Position numbers and translations under genes: made by a program | The notes under the pieces: model-generated | The model's database searches: none | What the model was told of the DNA's origin: nothing | What the model saw: only the letters and a program-made list of their open reading frames with translations | Part shown: one piece after another, positions 62,018 to 64,000 of the stretch | How positions within the stretch are numbered: position 1 is the stretch's first letter | How the letters are laid out: each line of letters begins with the position of its first letter | Source of the DNA: Candidatus Terasakiella magnetica | Lineage (GTDB): Bacteria > Pseudomonadota > Alphaproteobacteria > Rhodospirillales > Terasakiellaceae | Assembly: GCF_900093605.1 (NCBI RefSeq) | Contig: NZ_FLYE01000003.1 | Span: 62,001 to 126,000, forward strand | Length of the DNA stretch: 64,000 nt | Direction of reading: 5' to 3'

Positions 62018-63466
62018 ATGGCTGAAGACGATCTTGACGACACTCTTGATGATGTGGATATGGACGATGCTCCAAGTGGGGAAAGTGGTGTCCCTTCACC
62101 CACAGACATGGCAGATGACGATGATGATTTCGACTTCGGCGATGATGACTTTGATTATGATGGTGAAGGGGGCTCTAAATCAAAGTTCGATTTTAAAGCC
62201 CTTCTTCAGGATAAGAAAAAACTCGCCATTTTTGGCGGGGTCGGGCTTGTTCTTCTCGGCGCTATTGGCGGTGGGGCCTTCTGGTTCTTATCGGGTGATG
62301 ATGAAGAAGACGTTGCTGAAGAAAGTGGTGCTAAGGTAAGCGCTGGTGTTGGCGGTGCGGTTGGCATGGCGCTTAATAGTGTGGCGACTTCGGGTTTGAC
62401 ACCGCAATCAAAACTCACAGCTGGTTCTAAGCTGACAGCGGGCAGTAAATTAACTGCGGGTGCTGGCAAATTGAGCGCAGGCGGGGGCAAACTCACTGCT
62501 GGTGGTGCAGCCATGGTTGCCAGTCAAGTCAGTGGTGGCATGGGGGGGTATGACCCTGAAAATAAACAAAACCCGCTTTCAACAGCTGCGGTTGGTGATG
62601 TAGGTATTAATATCCCCGCTGTTTTACCGCGCGCGGTTGCCAGCCTTGGGGGGGTAAAAGCGCCTCAGCCGATGGCCCAAGGCGTTGATAAAGATTTGAT
62701 GGAAGTGACCCAAAATGGGTTGATCCCGGCTGTTTCAAAAGATGGTCGAGAGGCTTGGAAAACATATGCACGCCCCTTTGCAGGCCAACCCAAGGACCCT
62801 GTTGTTGGGCTTGTGGTCACGGGTTTGGGGTTGAGCAAAAGCTTAACAGAAGCTGCGATTAACCATCTGCCTCATGATGTCACATTGTCTTTTAGTGCCT
62901 ATGGTAAAGGGATTAAGGCGTGGGTTGAACAGGCACGCGCAATGGGCCATGAGGTGCTTTTGGAACTCCCCTTAGAATCTGATAGTTTCCCAGCCGATGA
63001 TCCGGGGCCCATGTCTATGTTGACGACAAAAAGTGCCACTGAAAACTTAAAGCTTTTAAACCTATTGATGGGAACGGCCCAAGGCTATGTAGGCTTTGTT
63101 GGGCAATATGGCTCTAGGTTTTTGCGCGATCGCAAATCGGTTTCTCCTGTTTTAGGTGAAATTAAAACACGTGGTCTATTTTATATGGACCCGCGCAGTG
63201 TAGATGGTGGCGTCGGTTTGGAAATGGCGGATGAAATGCAGCTTGCACGCGCTGTTTCAGATATGACTATCAAGACGGATGCGAGTATGACAAAAATCCG
63301 CGCTCAACTTGAAACGGTGGCAACCATGGCGAAAAATCGGGGCGCATCTGCTGCTCTTATTCGCGCAACACCCAATAGTATTAAAACGATTAAGGCATGG
63401 GCGGGGGCCTTAAGTGGGGTGAAAATTGCACCCATGACCAGCTTGGCGGGACGTCAGAAGTCTTAA
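62018..63466 (+). CDS. Divergent polysaccharide deacetylase (YibQ/DUF610) with acidic N-terminus
   Basis: 482 residues. An Asp-rich cytoplasmic segment (DDLDDTLDDVDMDD) precedes one membrane helix (LAIFGGVGLVLLGAIGGGAF). Next is a low-complexity linker with SKLTAG in three tandem copies (about residues 130-150). The C-terminal 220 residues form the deacetylase-like barrel (VVGLVVTGLGLSKSLTEAAI, VLLELPLESDSFPADDPGPM, YGSRFLRDRKSVSPVLGEIK, GLFYMDPRSVDGGVG). The usual Asp of the metal site appears altered (TGLG where others have DDLG), so activity is doubtful. Between ctpA and rppH as in relatives. Confidence 0.88.
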   Translation: MAEDDLDDTLDDVDMDDAPSGESGVPSPTDMADDDDDFDFGDDDFDYDGEGGSKSKFDFKALLQDKKKLAIFGGVGLVLLGAIGGGAFWFLSGDDEEDVAEESGAKVSAGVGGAVGMALNSVATSGLTPQSKLTAGSKLTAGSKLTAGAGKLSAGGGKLTAGGAAMVASQVSGGMGGYDPENKQNPLSTAAVGDVGINIPAVLPRAVASLGGVKAPQPMAQGVDKDLMEVTQNGLIPAVSKDGREAWKTYARPFAGQPKDPVVGLVVTGLGLSKSLTEAAINHLPHDVTLSFSAYGKGIKAWVEQARAMGHEVLLELPLESDSFPADDPGPMSMLTTKSATENLKLLNLLMGTAQGYVGFVGQYGSRFLRDRKSVSPVLGEIKTRGLFYMDPRSVDGGVGLEMADEMQLARAVSDMTIKTDASMTKIRAQLETVATMAKNRGASAALIRATPNSIKTIKAWAGALSGVKIAPMTSLAGRQKS

Positions 63467-63472
63467 AATACC

Positions 63473-63946
63473 ATGGTGAAAAAAGAGAAGAAAAAACGCC
63501 CTTATCGCCCCTGTGTGGGGATTTGTCTCTTTAATGAAAAGGGACAGGTTTTTGTGGCTGAACGTATCGATACCCCCGGTGCATGGCAGATGCCCCAAGG
63601 CGGTATAGATAAAGGTGAAGACCCCCATGATGCGGCCTTGCGCGAACTAGAAGAAGAAATCGGCACCAATAAGGCGGATTATCTGGCGCGCACAGATGAT
63701 TGGCTGGCCTATGACCTGCCGGATCATTTGGTGGGGAAGGTCTGGAAAGGGAAATATCGCGGGCAAAAACAAATCTGGTTTGCATTTCGTTTTACAGGTG
63801 AGGATCGCGAGATCAATATTGACACCAAACATCCAGAATTTGCCCGTTGGCAATGGGTGGAACTGGAGGAAATTGTGGACCTGATCGTGCCGTTTAAGCG
63901 TGATATCTATGTGGAAATCGTCAACCAGTTTAAAGGTTTAGTTTAA
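63473..63946 (+). CDS. rppH: RNA pyrophosphohydrolase
   Basis: 157 residues. The Nudix box GGIDKGEDPHDAALRELEEE followed by IG is complete; PYRPCVGICLFNEKGQVFVA and WQMPQGGIDKGE are typical of RppH. It removes pyrophosphate from 5' ends of mRNA and starts decay. It is 6 bases after the deacetylase gene and its 3' end overlaps a convergent frame. Confidence 0.95.
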   Translation: MVKKEKKKRPYRPCVGICLFNEKGQVFVAERIDTPGAWQMPQGGIDKGEDPHDAALRELEEEIGTNKADYLARTDDWLAYDLPDHLVGKVWKGKYRGQKQIWFAFRFTGEDREINIDTKHPEFARWQWVELEEIVDLIVPFKRDIYVEIVNQFKGLV

Positions 63947-64000
63947 CTGGTCTGGTGTGGGAAGATTTTCAATATCGCTTGGCACGCCAAGGGGATCAAC
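63938..64000 (-). CDS. C-terminal end of a minus-strand gene (rest outside window)
   Basis: The minus strand is open from the window edge to a TAA at 63938-63940 and reads VDPLGVPSDIENLPTPDQLN, with natural-looking codons. The overlap with the rppH end is 9 bases, convergent. Too short to identify; it could be chance. Confidence 0.35.
   Translation of the reverse strand, partial: VDPLGVPSDIENLPTPDQLN

Overview
The window is a contiguous stretch of bacterial chromosome, almost entirely protein-coding, with no insertion sequence, prophage, CRISPR array or rRNA operon that I could see. Gene content and order point to an alphaproteobacterium, most likely a marine or aquatic member of Rhodospirillales or a relative (Terasakiella, Thalassospira or Magnetovibrio-like). 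The grounds are PhaR, an ATPase-inhibitor-zeta-like (DUF1476) protein, DUF1289 and DUF2336 proteins, a CheZ with an alphaproteobacterial-style tail, KorAB, the serB/miaA-ilv-leuA-mre-rod order, and the rplU-rpmA-obgE-proB-proA-nadD-rsfS-rlmH-gpmI-envC-ctpA-rppH order. The taxonomic call is inference; no 16S gene is present.

Layout. 1-4.7 kb: end of phaR, an unknown protein, an XRE regulator with paired palindromes upstream, and korAB (2-oxoacid:ferredoxin oxidoreductase). 4.7-10.9 kb, minus strand: prs, a lipoprotein, a possible 23-residue membrane peptide, recR, a frameshifted ybaB, dnaX, a DUF1476-like protein and a FadR-type regulator that faces an acuI-like reductase across a candidate operator. 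12-17.5 kb: Sel1 protein, yjbQ, ygiD-like dioxygenase, a TrhP-like U32 hydroxylase with DUF1289, a YgjP-like metalloprotein and truA. 17.6-22 kb: an unknown protein placed between truA and fmt-def, then carbonic anhydrase and a TPR protein. 22-30 kb: serB, miaA, ilvI-ilvH-ilvC, a structured ilvC 3' UTR, a candidate leucine-rich leader peptide and leuA. 30-35.8 kb: the rod-shape operon mreB-mreC-mreD-mrdA-mrdB.

35.8-48.6 kb: signalling and envelope genes. These are a protein with a degenerate EAL-like C-terminus, a three-PAS histidine kinase, a TPR lipoprotein with ispE, tRNA-Gln, a CheZ whose tail carries four FliM-like CheY-binding motifs, a DUF2336 protein, ygiC and ygiB, greB, and a PAS protein overlapping a methyl-accepting protein. 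48.7-64 kb: ribosomal proteins L21 and L27, obgE, proB, a glycosyltransferase, an inverted MFS transporter, proA, nadD, rsfS, rlmH, a receptor-tip-like protein, gpmI, envC, ctpA, a YibQ-like deacetylase and rppH. The last bases hold the 3' end of a minus-strand gene.

How it fits together. Most genes are core functions: branched-chain amino acid synthesis, proline synthesis, cell-wall elongation, translation and tRNA modification, and replication. The least ordinary material is regulatory or small-scale: the leuA leader with competing stems, the CheZ tail, a possible AUA start of rsfS, the single-base frameshift in ybaB, a hairpin over the ygiD start codon, and a family of short intergenic palindromes, one of which seems to supply the ribosome binding site of obgE.
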